From Methanobrevibacter sp. (lineage in GTDB: Archaea > Methanobacteriota > Methanobacteria > Methanobacteriales > Methanobacteriaceae): 64,000 nt of DNA. The stretch covers positions 1 through 64,000 of the forward strand of contig JAGCBE010000292.1 of NCBI GenBank assembly GCA_017652345.1, in the 5' to 3' direction. Both the position numbers and the translations under genes were made by a program. This document shows, piece by piece, positions 1-10,026 of the stretch; position 1 is the stretch's first letter, and each line of letters begins with the position of its first letter. A model generated the notes under the pieces. It did not search any database. It was not told where the DNA came from and saw only the letters and a list, made by a program, of their open reading frames with translations.

Positions 1-1718
1 CATAGCGTTGATGACGTTATGATTATTATTAGCGAGAGTATGTATAAAGGGCTTAAATATTTTAAGCGCTATGGAGATAGGCGTGATTGGGAACACTATT
101 GGGAAATGTTCAGGAAATATGAACATTGTATTGGTGTAGCCAAGTGGAATTTTAGTAAAGAAGAAGAGCCTGTATATACGCGTGGTAATTATCAGATTTT
201 TCAGGATTTAGATTTATCATATTATGATTTTTCTAGTTTGGCACGAAAAAGTTTTGATTGGATTACAAAAATTATTGAGGGAGAGGATATTCATACATTT
301 TGTTTCTTAGGCGCTTATGCTGATAATTGTGAGCCGCTAAACAACTATGTAAATGCAATATTGAAAAATCCTGCAATACTTAAAGAATATACGGTTAGAA
401 ATTATATGATTTCCTTAATGGAAAAATACATCGACGATATGAAGTGTGGCAAACTATGGATAAATGCCTGCTTTAAGTTTTTAGTACCGGATTTAATAAT
501 GTTTATGGAGGCAATAGCTGGTTTGCCAGCTAAGGGGTTTTTAGCATATGACGAATTTTATTCTACTAATAGGGATGGTAATTTAATTGGGGAATATTTG
601 ATTGAGCGAAATCCTCATATATGTCCGTCTGAGCACGTTATACTAAATGGGGTTAGCGACGAGGTAGGCGATAAATACTTTGGTCATTTAGATAATATTT
701 GTATGGTAAATGGTAAAAGCATTACGCCGCAAAGGCTTAATCGGAGCGGACTACGACGGAGACTTAGTTCTTGTGATTAATGAGCCTATTATGAAAAAAG
801 GCGTACACCCTGATAAGCCAATCGTTATGGATATTGACGACAAAATCACTTCTCTTGCAGAAGAGGACACAATGGAGAATAGGCTTGCATTGGTTAAGCG
901 AACAATGAACTCTTTAATTGGAGAGACTTCTAATTGTGCTACTGGTTATTTGAATAAAGTGCCGCACAATGACGAACAAAAGCAGAAATATGAGGAGTAT
1001 GTTGATTTGCTTAGTGTAATTAATCGGAAAGGCTATAGATTTTGCGAAGACGGGCGTGCTATTCAATATACCTAGACATATTGCAAAATATAGCAAGCCG
1101 TTGCCGTATTTTATGAAGTATGCAAGTCCGTATTATGCTAGGCAGAGCAAATTTAATACTTCTCCTAGTAATATGAATCGCTTATGCAGACAAATTGAGA
1201 AGTGGGAGAAATCTTTTAAGTGGATGCGTAGTTATAAGGATTTTGATTGGCATATTATGATAGATGAAGAAGTCGGGTTTGACTTTGAGAAATTCTGTTT
1301 AGTCGAACAAATTTTTATTGACTTTTGTAAAGAAATGAAAGAATTGACTGATTTACAACAAGAGATTAGAAGTAGAGAGACATACAAAGAAGAGTATGCC
1401 GATATTATGAGTTATGCTGACGCGAAATATTTTACGATTGACTGGGCTTATTATTATGACCTATATCGTAATAGGTGTTTAGCTGTCTGTCCTGATAGAA
1501 GGATGCTCGCAAATATTGCTGTGACGTTATGTTATCAAAAATATCCTGGGAAAAACAAAAAATTTATGTGGAGAGTTGCTGCTGATGGTATTTTAGAAAA
1601 TATAAAGGCTGTAGATATTGAGTTGCCAGTTAAAGATAGGAATGGTTCTTATTTCTATTTAGGCAAGCGTTATGGGAAGGAATTATGGAATTATGATAAA
1701 CGAGATAATAGAAGTTGA
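1..1718 (+). CDS. YonO/RdRp-like two-barrel RNA polymerase, 3' part, two CGGA shifts
   Basis: This is the C-terminal part (571 residues visible) of a single-chain double-psi-beta-barrel RNA polymerase; the reading frame is open at base 1, so the start lies outside the window. It shows the family signature RNP followed by P-x-E (about 604-633) and the metal-binding loop DYDGD (752-766), then the AIDFAKTG segment typical of RNA-dependent-RNA-polymerase and YonO enzymes. The gene lies in three frames: frame 1 to 742, frame 2 to 1025, frame 3 to the stop at 1716. Both breaks are +1 at in-frame CGGA, and one sits just before the catalytic loop. Probably it transcribes phage genes. A pseudogene is possible but unlikely, because ten genes share the same kind of break. 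Confidence 0.8.
742..745 (+). other. CGGA +1 recoding site 1 (RNA polymerase)
   Basis: The in-frame codon CGG follows AAT. Without a shift, the frame leaves the polymerase family and ends at 780. Reading CGGA as one codon gives N-x-ADYDGD, joining the upstream part to the catalytic loop. Skipping the C gives glycine at x. Confidence 0.85.
1025..1028 (+). other. CGGA +1 recoding site 2 (RNA polymerase)
   Basis: CGG again follows AAT. A +1 shift yields N-x-KAIDFAKTGV, which matches the conserved helix after the catalytic loop in this polymerase family. The unshifted frame stops at 1075. Confidence 0.85.
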
Positions 1719-2316
1719 GAGTTATTTAGCTGGCGATAATATACGAAAGAAAGAATGTACTTTTAGAATGTGCTATTTAATGGCTAAGTATTTTCGCACT
1801 AAGGGACTTGATCCGTTAGAAATTCGCAAGGCTATTTTTAAGTGGGGGCGAGATAACGATGTTTTTATCTTGCACAATGTAAACGACATTATTAGAATGG
1901 CTATTAGCGACGGAGTTGAGTTGTGCAAGAAAGATATTTATGTGAACGAAAAAGATATTAAAGAGATAAACGACCGTTTTAGCACGAAGAATAGTAAGCT
2001 GTGTGCTTTGGCTGTGTTGTTGTTTGCTAAAGCACACGCAGACGGAGATGGAATTTTTACTTTCAGTCAAAATGACTTCTCGAAATGGATTCGATTACAA
2101 CAATCTCATACAAGCACCTGTTTGGAAGAGTTAGAAGTTTTTGATTATATAGACAAAATTTATTCTAGTGGAGATCAGACTTTTGTTTGGAACGGAAGAA
2201 TTGTTGGTAAAAGAATTAGATATAGATTGTTGGTAGATTATGAAAATGTTGGAAATTATAAAATTGAGAACAACGATGTAAGAGAATTGTTCCAAAAAAT
2301 CTTTGAACACGAATAA
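1693..2316 (+). CDS. Hypothetical protein, 207 residues
   Basis: I do not recognise a family. I chose the ATG at 1693 because GGGAAGGA lies about 10 bases upstream; an ATG at 1672 in the same frame is possible. The start overlaps the end of the RNA polymerase gene. The sequence is mixed alpha/beta with a helical middle (about residues 85-140, including KLCALAVLLFAKAH) that could be a winged-helix or replication-initiator-like fold, but no motif settles this. Its position between RNA polymerase and an IHF-like protein suggests a nucleic-acid role. Confidence 0.7.
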   Translation: MINEIIEVESYLAGDNIRKKECTFRMCYLMAKYFRTKGLDPLEIRKAIFKWGRDNDVFILHNVNDIIRMAISDGVELCKKDIYVNEKDIKEINDRFSTKNSKLCALAVLLFAKAHADGDGIFTFSQNDFSKWIRLQQSHTSTCLEELEVFDYIDKIYSSGDQTFVWNGRIVGKRIRYRLLVDYENVGNYKIENNDVRELFQKIFEHE

Positions 2317-2398
2317 TAAAATTATGTTTAGTGAGAACTATGATAGAATACTGCGTGAATATACATAGATTTTATACATTTATAGAAAGGATGATAGA

Positions 2399-2992
2399 AT
2401 GCCTAAAAGTAAAGACGATTTGTTAGAAGAACAAAAAGACGATAAAGAACAAGTTGACGAGGAAGAATTAATAGATAATATTGAAGACGACGACGAGTTC
2501 GACGACGAAGAATTTGTAAATGAGATTGCAAGTAAGAATCAAAAAAGAACGAGAATTAAATTTGCTAAAAGGTTAAACGAGATTATAAGCCAATATAGCA
2601 AATGTGTTATGCGTCCCGGTGGTAATGTAACTGTTGCTGTGGTTAATTATGATTTTTGTTATGAGTTTACAGATTTGTTTATTGAAACTCTTTGTCAGAT
2701 TTTGTTAAACAATGAAAAAATGTATTTCGATCAGTTTGGTAAATTCGAGGTAAGAACAAGACCGGCAAGAGTTATGAATAATATGCTAACAGGTTTCAAG
2801 GATCAATTTGTTCCAGAATATAGGGTAATCAATTTTCAGCCTTGTAAGAGATTCAAAGAGAGAATGAGGGGAGTTAAATTAGGTCGTGTAAGAAAGAAGT
2901 TTTTTACAAAGGATTGTGTATGTGACGAAATGATTTATTCTCCTGAAGAACAAAAAATTATAGATAGTGAGGCGAAGAAAAATGGAAATTAG
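2399..2992 (+). CDS. IHF/HU-like DNA-binding protein with acidic N-terminus
   Basis: The 197-residue protein begins with about 50 very acidic residues (runs of D and E). A domain resembling bacterial histone-like HU/IHF follows: a helix ending in LLNNEKMYFDQFG, then KFEVRTRPAR, which corresponds to the family's G-x-F-x-V-R-x-R-x-A-R beta-arm start, and a second strand with FKERMRG matching the usual F-K-x-G-K. Such proteins bend and package DNA or help transcription and replication. AAAGGATG lies 7 bases before the start. The acidic tail is longer than in ordinary HU and might mimic DNA or regulate binding (inference). Confidence 0.65.
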   Translation: MPKSKDDLLEEQKDDKEQVDEEELIDNIEDDDEFDDEEFVNEIASKNQKRTRIKFAKRLNEIISQYSKCVMRPGGNVTVAVVNYDFCYEFTDLFIETLCQILLNNEKMYFDQFGKFEVRTRPARVMNNMLTGFKDQFVPEYRVINFQPCKRFKERMRGVKLGRVRKKFFTKDCVCDEMIYSPEEQKIIDSEAKKNGN

Positions 2993-3212
2993 ACGAGAAG
3001 AGTTTGAATTATTAATGAAACACCATATATTAGAAAATGGTAATTATTACATAACCTGTAAACATAAGAAATCGAAAAGAAAAAAATATCATATCGCATT
3101 AGACACAGTTAGGTATAAGATTGCTAAACTAATGAAAAACAGAGAAGCTCCAAGAGAGATTGTTGATTGGTTTTATGGAAGGTTTAGCAACAAGAAAAAG
3201 GTTGGTGCTTAA
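2982..3212 (+). CDS. Small basic protein, 76 residues
   Basis: Lysine-rich, with the strand-like segment YYITCKHKKSKRKKYH near the N-terminus and a helical C-terminal half. The ATG at 2982 overlaps the end of the IHF-like gene by 11 bases, which suggests translational coupling. No family is recognised. The charge suggests nucleic-acid binding, possibly together with the preceding protein. Confidence 0.65.
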   Translation: MEIRREEFELLMKHHILENGNYYITCKHKKSKRKKYHIALDTVRYKIAKLMKNREAPREIVDWFYGRFSNKKKVGA

Positions 3213-3215
3213 TTA

Positions 3216-4427
3216 GTGATTAATTCAAATTATTTAAGAAAGAAAAACGAAAACGATTTGGATTATGCAATGCGATTGATTGGTATAAAAAAAGAGTTGA
3301 AGCCCGGGGATTTAGATTGGTGTGATATTGTTGAGTTGTTGGGATTAGATTATAACCCTGATAGTTTAAGAAAGTCGCAAGATTCTCCTTATGGTGGATT
3401 AGCTGTATATAAAGAAATGCAAAAGAGGGTTGCTAATGGAGGGCAAACAGAGTTAAAGAATACTATCAATAGCGACTTAAAAGAATTACAAAAACTCAAA
3501 TATTCTATTTCGGATGAAAGGACTGCTCTCAATAAATTGATTAGAGAGCAATCAAGAATAGATTTTGTAAAAGAGATGGCAGAGAAGTGTGTTGGTGCTA
3601 TGCCTCCATTAGAGGTTAGGTATGGTAGTGACGACGCTGAAAGAAGATATGGAGTTCGCTCGTTAGTGATTACTTTGTCTGATTTTCATTATGGTTTAGA
3701 AATTAATGAGTTTAATAATGAATATAACGCAAAAATATTTCACGATAGATTAGAATATATATTGAATGAAGCTGTTAATTGTGTGTTGTATGACGAAAAT
3801 ATTAGGAATGTTATTGTTATAGGTATTGGCGACTTAATTGCTGGTTTGATACATAACGTGATAAGAATTGAGTCCAGAGAAAACGTGATACAGCAAATAG
3901 TTTCAGTATCGGAGGCGTTAATTGATTTTGTTGATAATTTATCGGTTTATGTGCCTGTCGATTATTATGATTGCATTGGCAATCATTCAAGACTGTTTGA
4001 AGATAAGAGTAACTGCTTATCGAAAGAGTCGTTTGACGTGTTGATTCATTATATATTAAAAAAGAGATTTGAAAAGAATGAAAGAGTAACTGTTTATGAT
4101 TATAAAATTAACGAGCAAATTGGAGAATTTGACGCGTTTGGCAAGAAGTATGCTTTTGTGCACGGAGATGGATTTAATCTTGTGACATTAGCGAAAGATT
4201 TATCGGCTATGACAAAAAATTTTTATGAGGCTATTTTTATAGGTCATATTCACCACTTGTTTATGGAAGAGCAGAATGGTACTTTGGTTATTGCGAATGG
4301 TTCGTTTGCTGGAAACGACGAATATTCAAACAAATTGCACAAGTCGAGCACGCCATCGCAAAATATGTTTATTATTTCAGACAGAGGGATTGAAGATATA
4401 AAAACAGTTAAACTTGATATGTTTTAA
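3216..4427 (+). CDS. Calcineurin-like metallophosphoesterase
   Basis: The 403-residue protein has the ordered metal-binding motifs of the calcineurin-like phosphoesterase superfamily in its second half: SDFHYG (D-x-H), GIGDLI (GD), IGNHSR (GNH), VHGDG, and GHIHH (G-H-x-H). The first 130 residues are helical with a coiled-coil-like stretch. It probably hydrolyses a phosphodiester or phosphomonoester; such genes often sit near terminase genes in large Firmicutes phages and may process DNA ends. The start is GTG with a weak ribosome site, so the exact N-terminus is uncertain. Confidence 0.85.
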   Translation: MINSNYLRKKNENDLDYAMRLIGIKKELKPGDLDWCDIVELLGLDYNPDSLRKSQDSPYGGLAVYKEMQKRVANGGQTELKNTINSDLKELQKLKYSISDERTALNKLIREQSRIDFVKEMAEKCVGAMPPLEVRYGSDDAERRYGVRSLVITLSDFHYGLEINEFNNEYNAKIFHDRLEYILNEAVNCVLYDENIRNVIVIGIGDLIAGLIHNVIRIESRENVIQQIVSVSEALIDFVDNLSVYVPVDYYDCIGNHSRLFEDKSNCLSKESFDVLIHYILKKRFEKNERVTVYDYKINEQIGEFDAFGKKYAFVHGDGFNLVTLAKDLSAMTKNFYEAIFIGHIHHLFMEEQNGTLVIANGSFAGNDEYSNKLHKSSTPSQNMFIISDRGIEDIKTVKLDMF

Positions 4428-4441
4428 AGGAGTGGTTTTTT

Positions 4442-5014
4442 CTGGGACTGGCAAGCAAAGTTTTAGTTGGTGTGATATGTGGCATAGTTTTAAGCACTTA
4501 TAATCCACAGACTGTAAATGTTGATTATTCTAGTATTGTAGAGGTTTATAGCGGAGACATTTCTGGCGATATGTCCGGAGATATTGAAATATTAGAAGAG
4601 GATGCCATAATAGAGACAGAAGAAGAAATTATTGAAGAAGAGGCGTTCATTTTTAACAAGCCGTTAATTCGAGGTAGGGTAACATCGAGATATGGTATGC
4701 GTAATGGGAGAATGCACTCTGGTATAGATATAGCCGATAAGACAAATACAGAAATATATGCTGCTCAATCTGGAAAAGTTATTTTTGCTGGATATAGCGG
4801 AAACTATGGAAACCTAATAAAGATTCAGCACGACAACGGTTATCAGACATATTATGCACATTGCAATAAGATTTTGGTATCAGTTGGAGATTATGTTGAG
4901 AAAAATCAACTAATTGGATTGGTTGGTGCGACTGGCAATGCTACCGGACCGCACTTGCATTTTGAAATTAGAGAAAATGGAAACACGGTAAATCCATATA
5001 ATTATATTTATTAA
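4442..5014 (+). CDS. M23 (LytM-like) peptidase with N-terminal membrane segment
   Basis: The C-terminal 110 residues form a peptidase M23 domain: G-R-V-T-S-R-Y-G, then HSGIDIA (first zinc His and Asp), YYAHC, and GPHLHFEIR (H-x-H). M23 enzymes cut peptidoglycan cross-bridges. The N-terminus is hydrophobic (KVLVGVICGIVLS), like a signal or membrane anchor, followed by about 40 acidic residues. No ATG is well placed. AAAGGAGTGG at 4426 is spaced to a CTG at 4442, so I infer a CTG start; an ATA or ATG further in would lose the membrane segment. A hairpin terminator follows. Confidence 0.8.
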   Translation: MGLASKVLVGVICGIVLSTYNPQTVNVDYSSIVEVYSGDISGDMSGDIEILEEDAIIETEEEIIEEEAFIFNKPLIRGRVTSRYGMRNGRMHSGIDIADKTNTEIYAAQSGKVIFAGYSGNYGNLIKIQHDNGYQTYYAHCNKILVSVGDYVEKNQLIGLVGATGNATGPHLHFEIRENGNTVNPYNYIY

Positions 5015-5070
5015 GTTTATCGCTGACCGATATGCGATATATAAGTAGTCGGGTTGAAAATAGCGAATTG

Positions 5071-5105
5071 TCCCCTAGAATCTTTAGAAGCCTAGGGGCT
5101 TTTTT
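5071..5105 (+). terminator. Rho-independent terminator after the M23 peptidase
   Basis: CCCCTAG (5072-5078) pairs with CTAGGGG (5092-5098) around a 13-base loop and is followed by CT6. It ends the early rightward block just before the packaging genes. Confidence 0.85.
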
Positions 5106-5122
5106 AGAATGGAAGTGATATT

Positions 5123-5950
5123 TTGGCAAGAGCAAGTAATAGTTTGAGTGTCCCTGTGTGTAGAGGATGTTCAAAGGCATTTGATGAGGACGATTTTTAT
5201 TATGTGGCTAAAGGGGAGTATGTACCATATTGTAAAGAATGTTGTGAATCGTTGATATTAAATGAGTTTGACGAATTAGATATAAATAAATTTTTTAATT
5301 TATTAAAAAGTATTGATAAGCCGTTTTTTTATAGTGTGTGGAAAGACGTGTTGTCTGATGGCGAGCCTTATTTCGGCAACTATATTAAAAGATTAGTTAA
5401 AGAAAATAAATTTTCACAAACATTTAGTGATAGTGACACAGTAGATAATAATTCAGATTTAAAAGAGGATAACGAGCTTTTAGAGAAGTGGGGGGTTTCC
5501 AACCTAGAAGATGTTGCTTTTCTTGAGAAAGAATATCACGAGTGGGAGACTTCTTATGAAATAGATAGTAAAGCAATGGTAGATTCTGTTAAACAGTTAT
5601 GTTTGGTGGAATTAGACATAAGAAGAGCGCGTAACAAGAATGACGTACAAGCACTTGACAAGTTACTTAGAATCAAATCTCAAATACTAGGAGATGCTAA
5701 CTTAAAACCAGTTCAGGAGACAGGCAATGCTGCCAATGAGCAAGTTAGTATTGGTATGTTGATTAAAAAATTTGAGCAAGAAGAACCAATCCCTGAGGAC
5801 ACGACACCTGACTGGATTGACGAAATGAAGATATGGATTGTGGGGCAACTGGCTCGAATGGAGGGTTTACAGAGCGATGTAACCGATGATTTTAATAAGG
5901 AACTTTCAAAGTACGGCATAGACCTAGAAGAAGAATTAGGTGATGAATAG
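5123..5950 (+). CDS. Zinc-ribbon protein next to terminase, possible small terminase subunit
   Basis: The start is TTG with GGAAGTGAT just upstream. The first 40 residues carry C-R-G-C and C-K-E-C pairs, a zinc ribbon. The rest is helical, with a likely oligomerisation helix (VKQLCLVELDIRRARN) and a basic helix LDKLLRIKSQILG. It stands directly before the large terminase gene and overlaps it by one base, the usual place for the DNA-recognition subunit. The role is inferred from position; the sequence alone does not prove it. Confidence 0.6.
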   Translation: MARASNSLSVPVCRGCSKAFDEDDFYYVAKGEYVPYCKECCESLILNEFDELDINKFFNLLKSIDKPFFYSVWKDVLSDGEPYFGNYIKRLVKENKFSQTFSDSDTVDNNSDLKEDNELLEKWGVSNLEDVAFLEKEYHEWETSYEIDSKAMVDSVKQLCLVELDIRRARNKNDVQALDKLLRIKSQILGDANLKPVQETGNAANEQVSIGMLIKKFEQEEPIPEDTTPDWIDEMKIWIVGQLARMEGLQSDVTDDFNKELSKYGIDLEEELGDE

Positions 5951-7824
5951 TGGCTGGGTATAAGAATTTTCAGGTTAACCTCAATAAAGCCACTAAGTCT
6001 TATGTGGCTGAAATGCAAGGAAACAATAAGAATAAGATTACTGATAATTTAACAAAATCTCAAAAACTAATGAATGGTGTTGGAAAGTGGACTTCTTTTT
6101 GGAGGAAACGACCTGATAGATTTGTAGAGGACGTCTATGGTGTGAAGTTAAAACAGTTTCAAAAGTTTTTGTTATGTTTAATGATGAGAGACGTATATTT
6201 TATGTTTCTTGCGAGTCGTGGATTGGGTAAAACCTGGTTAACTGCGCTATATTGTATTGTTCGTTGTATATTATACCCCGGTACTAAAATTGTTGTAGCT
6301 GCCGGTCAAAAGTCTCAATCTATGAAGATTGTTACTGAGAAAATACCAGAGATAATAGATGGTCGCCCATTATTGAAGAGGGAAATAGCTGCGATAAAAG
6401 TAAATATGAATGACGATGAACCAAACGTAAGTTTTAAGAATGGTTCTTGGATAAAAGTTGTTGCTGCGACACAAGGGGCAAGATCCGCTCGTGCTAACAT
6501 TCTTATTTTAGACGAGTTTCGTATGATTAGCCCTGATATTTATAAGGCTGTTCTAAGACCTTTCCTTGCTGTTAATAGGCAGCCGGGTTATAGAAGCAAA
6601 CCTGAATATGCAAACTATCCATTAGAACGTAACCAAGAAATATTTTTGAGCTCTTGTTATTTTAAAAGTAACTGGTCGTATGATAGATATAGGGTTTTTA
6701 GAAATGCGATGAAGCAGGGTAAACAATATGGGGTATATCCTTTCCCATATCAAATGGCGATTAAAGCCGGACTAAAAGATAAAAGGCAGGTTATTGATGA
6801 ATTAGAGGAAGAGGATTTTGATCCTATTTCTTGGACTATGGAACAAGACGCTATGTTTTATGGTCAGGCTGCGAATGCTTGGTTTGATTATGAGAAGATA
6901 GATAAAATAAGAAACGTCAATTATCCTGTTTATCCAATTAGTTATTATGATATGTTAAAAGATAAAAAGTTTATTCAGCCAGAGAAAAAGGCTATACAGG
7001 TAAATGGCGCTATAATGCACGAGATAAGATTATTATGTATAGATATTGCAACAATGTCTGGAAAACAAAACGACGCTAGTGCGTATATACTTTTACAGTT
7101 AATTCCTGATGCAAGAGGGTATATTAGAAAAGTAAGTTATATTGAAAACTTAGAAGGCGGTCATACCGTATTACAGACATTGCGTATAAGACAGTTGTTT
7201 GAAGAACTTAACTGTGATTATATTGTTTTAGATAGAGAGCACGCCGGAATTGCTATATATGACAATTTAAGTTTGCCGTTTTACGACAAAGAAACAGGCA
7301 AAGAATATCCGCCAATGGTAAGTATGAATGAAGAAGAAATTAGGGCGAGATGTGAATATGACGACGCATTAGAAGTAATATATACAATTCACGGTACAGA
7401 GGCATTTAATGATGAAATAGCTAGAAATTTAAGAGATATGATTATGCGTAGAAGAATACAAATGCTAGGGGATAATGAAGATATGATGTCTTATCTTAAC
7501 CAATTCCCAGAGTATGTAACTGCTACGCCTCAAACAAAGGCTTTGTTAGAAACGCCATATGTTGAAACGAGGCTTTTGATTAATGAAATGATTTTACTTG
7601 AAGGAGAGTTTTCTGACAAGGGAACTTTGAAATTAAAAACTATTGGAAAAAATAGAAAAGATAGATATTCTGCTTTGGCTTATGGAAATTATTTCGCAAA
7701 GGTTTTAGAGGACGAGGCTTTGAAGCCAAAAAGGGGTAACACATTAGCGGAAGAAATAATAGCGTTGAACCGCCCAATAGGTCAACAAGGTAGAAATAAT
7801 TTATTAAAGAAGTTATTTAGATAG
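5950..7824 (+). CDS. Terminase large subunit
   Basis: This 624-residue protein is the packaging motor. The N-terminal ATPase domain contains ASRGLGKTW (Walker A, about residue 92), a Q-rich segment, and ILILDEF (Walker B, about 190). The C-terminal nuclease domain begins with LLCIDIATMSG (metal-binding Asp) and has IVLDREHAG, a second RNase-H-like strand. The GTG start overlaps the upstream TAG. It acts at the portal to fill the prohead and cut concatemers. Confidence 0.95.
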   Translation: MAGYKNFQVNLNKATKSYVAEMQGNNKNKITDNLTKSQKLMNGVGKWTSFWRKRPDRFVEDVYGVKLKQFQKFLLCLMMRDVYFMFLASRGLGKTWLTALYCIVRCILYPGTKIVVAAGQKSQSMKIVTEKIPEIIDGRPLLKREIAAIKVNMNDDEPNVSFKNGSWIKVVAATQGARSARANILILDEFRMISPDIYKAVLRPFLAVNRQPGYRSKPEYANYPLERNQEIFLSSCYFKSNWSYDRYRVFRNAMKQGKQYGVYPFPYQMAIKAGLKDKRQVIDELEEEDFDPISWTMEQDAMFYGQAANAWFDYEKIDKIRNVNYPVYPISYYDMLKDKKFIQPEKKAIQVNGAIMHEIRLLCIDIATMSGKQNDASAYILLQLIPDARGYIRKVSYIENLEGGHTVLQTLRIRQLFEELNCDYIVLDREHAGIAIYDNLSLPFYDKETGKEYPPMVSMNEEEIRARCEYDDALEVIYTIHGTEAFNDEIARNLRDMIMRRRIQMLGDNEDMMSYLNQFPEYVTATPQTKALLETPYVETRLLINEMILLEGEFSDKGTLKLKTIGKNRKDRYSALAYGNYFAKVLEDEALKPKRGNTLAEEIIALNRPIGQQGRNNLLKKLFR

Positions 7825-7840
7825 GATAGGCGGTGAAAAT

Positions 7841-9487
7841 ATGGCTAAGAAAAAGACTAGGCTTGCCACACAAGAGCAAATAAGTGAAATTGACGATGGC
7901 ATAAGAAAATTGGGTATTGGAGATAGCCTTGAAGATTTTGCAAAAAAGGTGAGGTCTGATGGTTTTACCCAGCAATTTGCAAAGAGTTTAACAAAAAATT
8001 TAAGAGCGTTAAGTAGGATTTCCCAAATCGACACTCATAATGGTTCTTATCAGGCTATTTTGAGTGAAAATATGTTTCAAGAAATCAACATTAATCCAAA
8101 AGTTGCCTCTTCGGATGATTTAGAGAAATGGTTAATGCAACCCGCAAAATATGATGAGAATATAAGAAGTTTGAGTCAGTATCTAAATTATGCCGTAGGG
8201 CAATATAGTTCTTTACTTTGGATTGCTAGTACATCTAAGGCTTTTAATTATGTGTTGTTGCCAAACGAGTATGATATTAGTAAGGAAGTAAAGACAGCAG
8301 AATATAAAGAGAAATATAAATTGGCTTGTGAACTTTTAAGAAAACTTAATGTGAAATCACAGTTGGCGAAAGTAGATTTACAGGTTGTTTTTGATGGTGT
8401 TGCTTTTTATTATATTGATAGGACGACAGAGGAAATAACACTATATCAATTACCAACAGATTATTGTTATATTGTTGCTCCTTGGACTTATGGATATAGA
8501 TTTGCATTTGATTTAACGTATTTTAATGATTATGTATCTATTGGTGGCATAGCATTCCCAGAGTTAAAAGCAGCTTATGAGAAATTGGTTGAAGCGAGAA
8601 AGGCTGGAATAGAGGGGAAAGATTTGGCTTCTATACAATATTATGTATTTGAGCCAGACAAAGGTTGGTGTTTTACATTTGATCCTATACATCCAGATAA
8701 AGTTCCGCCATTTTCTAATTCTATGCTTTCTGCTTTAGATATATTATCGTATAGGCAATTAATTAAAGATAAAGCCATTTTTGAACTATATAAAGTTTTG
8801 GCTTTAAAAATACCACTACAAAAAGATAGTCAAAAAATGGCAATTACATATGAAGAAGCTGCTTCTATTAGAAATGTTATTCAGGCTCAGTTGCCAGAGA
8901 ATATTACTTGTTATGCAAGTCCATTCGACTCTGAGGCTATTGACACCGATCAGGTTGATAATTTGGATGACTTGGTAACACTAGGTACAAATTCTTTTTC
9001 TAGTAGTAGTGGATTAAACGAAGCGTTGTTTGGTGGTGGAGATATGAAACAGGCTACCGCTTTACAATTTTGTTATAATGTGTTTTTCCAAAGAATTTCA
9101 AAAAATATGTATTTGCAATATGAGAATTTCATAAACTGGTTGTTAAGGAAAGAATGTGGAAACAAATTTGAGGTTCATATGTTTGGTAGTACGGCTAGAC
9201 CACAGGATGATATAAATATGTACTCTAATATAATGAAGAGCAACAACTGTGGTGCTCAATTCTTGTTTGCTGCTATGGGGTTAGAACCATTCAACACCTT
9301 ATCTATGTTACAGTTAGACGACGAACTTGGATATAGAGATTTAATGATACCAATTCAATCTATGTTCCAATCTACAGGCAACAATATACAACCTAAGGGC
9401 GATCCGGGTAGACCGAAGAAGAACGAAAGTGATTTGGCGGAGTCTGGAGAGCGTTCTCGTGATTATGAATCTACTGTAAATAAATAG
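7841..9487 (+). CDS. Portal protein
   Basis: Of 548 residues and placed directly after the large terminase, as usual for portals. It has a mixed alpha/beta wing region, a long stem helix after YRQLIKDKAIFELYK, and a helical crown ending in a basic, charged tail with GDPGRPKKNESD. The segment EALFGGGDMKQATALQ resembles the conserved crown region of portal families. It forms the dodecameric DNA channel at one capsid vertex. The ATG has AGGCGGTGA upstream. Confidence 0.85.
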   Translation: MAKKKTRLATQEQISEIDDGIRKLGIGDSLEDFAKKVRSDGFTQQFAKSLTKNLRALSRISQIDTHNGSYQAILSENMFQEININPKVASSDDLEKWLMQPAKYDENIRSLSQYLNYAVGQYSSLLWIASTSKAFNYVLLPNEYDISKEVKTAEYKEKYKLACELLRKLNVKSQLAKVDLQVVFDGVAFYYIDRTTEEITLYQLPTDYCYIVAPWTYGYRFAFDLTYFNDYVSIGGIAFPELKAAYEKLVEARKAGIEGKDLASIQYYVFEPDKGWCFTFDPIHPDKVPPFSNSMLSALDILSYRQLIKDKAIFELYKVLALKIPLQKDSQKMAITYEEAASIRNVIQAQLPENITCYASPFDSEAIDTDQVDNLDDLVTLGTNSFSSSSGLNEALFGGGDMKQATALQFCYNVFFQRISKNMYLQYENFINWLLRKECGNKFEVHMFGSTARPQDDINMYSNIMKSNNCGAQFLFAAMGLEPFNTLSMLQLDDELGYRDLMIPIQSMFQSTGNNIQPKGDPGRPKKNESDLAESGERSRDYESTVNK

Positions 9488-9501
9488 ATTGGAGGTTAAT
9501 T

Positions 9502-10026
9502 ATGTTTGTATCTCAGGAAACTATAAATAATGTCAATGAACTAATTAAGAGATTTTTCCAACACAATAGAAGTTGGGATAATTTTTTGGGTTTTTGTAAT
9601 GTGGAATGGGCTTTATCTAATTTTAATAGTGTGTTCCATAAGGGTTTAGCACATTTATATCCTTTATTGGCTGACGTATGTTCAGATATGTTATTAGATT
9701 TCAATATAGTTCCGCAATATGGGACAACAGAGGCGGATCATAGAACTTATGAAAGCCCAGAAGATTTCTTTTTGGCTAACATATTAGAGCATAAAGAAAC
9801 GTATGATTTAATTTGTCAGGCTTCTAAGAAAGCAGAAGAAAATGGAGATTTGAATATTGCTAAAGAACTAGATAGATTATTGAGAATGTTTAACAAGTTT
9901 ATAGCACAGGCACTTTTATTAAAAGATAAGGCAGACGCTTATGGTGATAATTTATGGGCTTTTGATGCTTACGCGCAACAGTTTTACATTTTAGAAGATA
10001 TTAAGGAGGAGTTGACAAATGATTAG
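9502..10026 (+). CDS. Helical head-module protein, 174 residues
   Basis: Predominantly alpha-helical. His and Glu residues (FHKGLAHLYPLLADV, ILEHKETYDLI) are spaced in a way that loosely recalls a ferritin-like four-helix bundle, but the match is too weak to name. GGAGG stands 7 bases before the ATG. It lies between portal and protease and overlaps the next gene by 8 bases, so it is probably a minor capsid or assembly protein. Confidence 0.7.
   Translation: MFVSQETINNVNELIKRFFQHNRSWDNFLGFCNVEWALSNFNSVFHKGLAHLYPLLADVCSDMLLDFNIVPQYGTTEADHRTYESPEDFFLANILEHKETYDLICQASKKAEENGDLNIAKELDRLLRMFNKFIAQALLLKDKADAYGDNLWAFDAYAQQFYILEDIKEELTND

Noticed and set aside
1..1718. RNA polymerase as a decayed pseudogene
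   Set aside because: Sequence is conserved on both sides of each break, and the same codon-linked +1 break occurs in nine other genes including essential ones.
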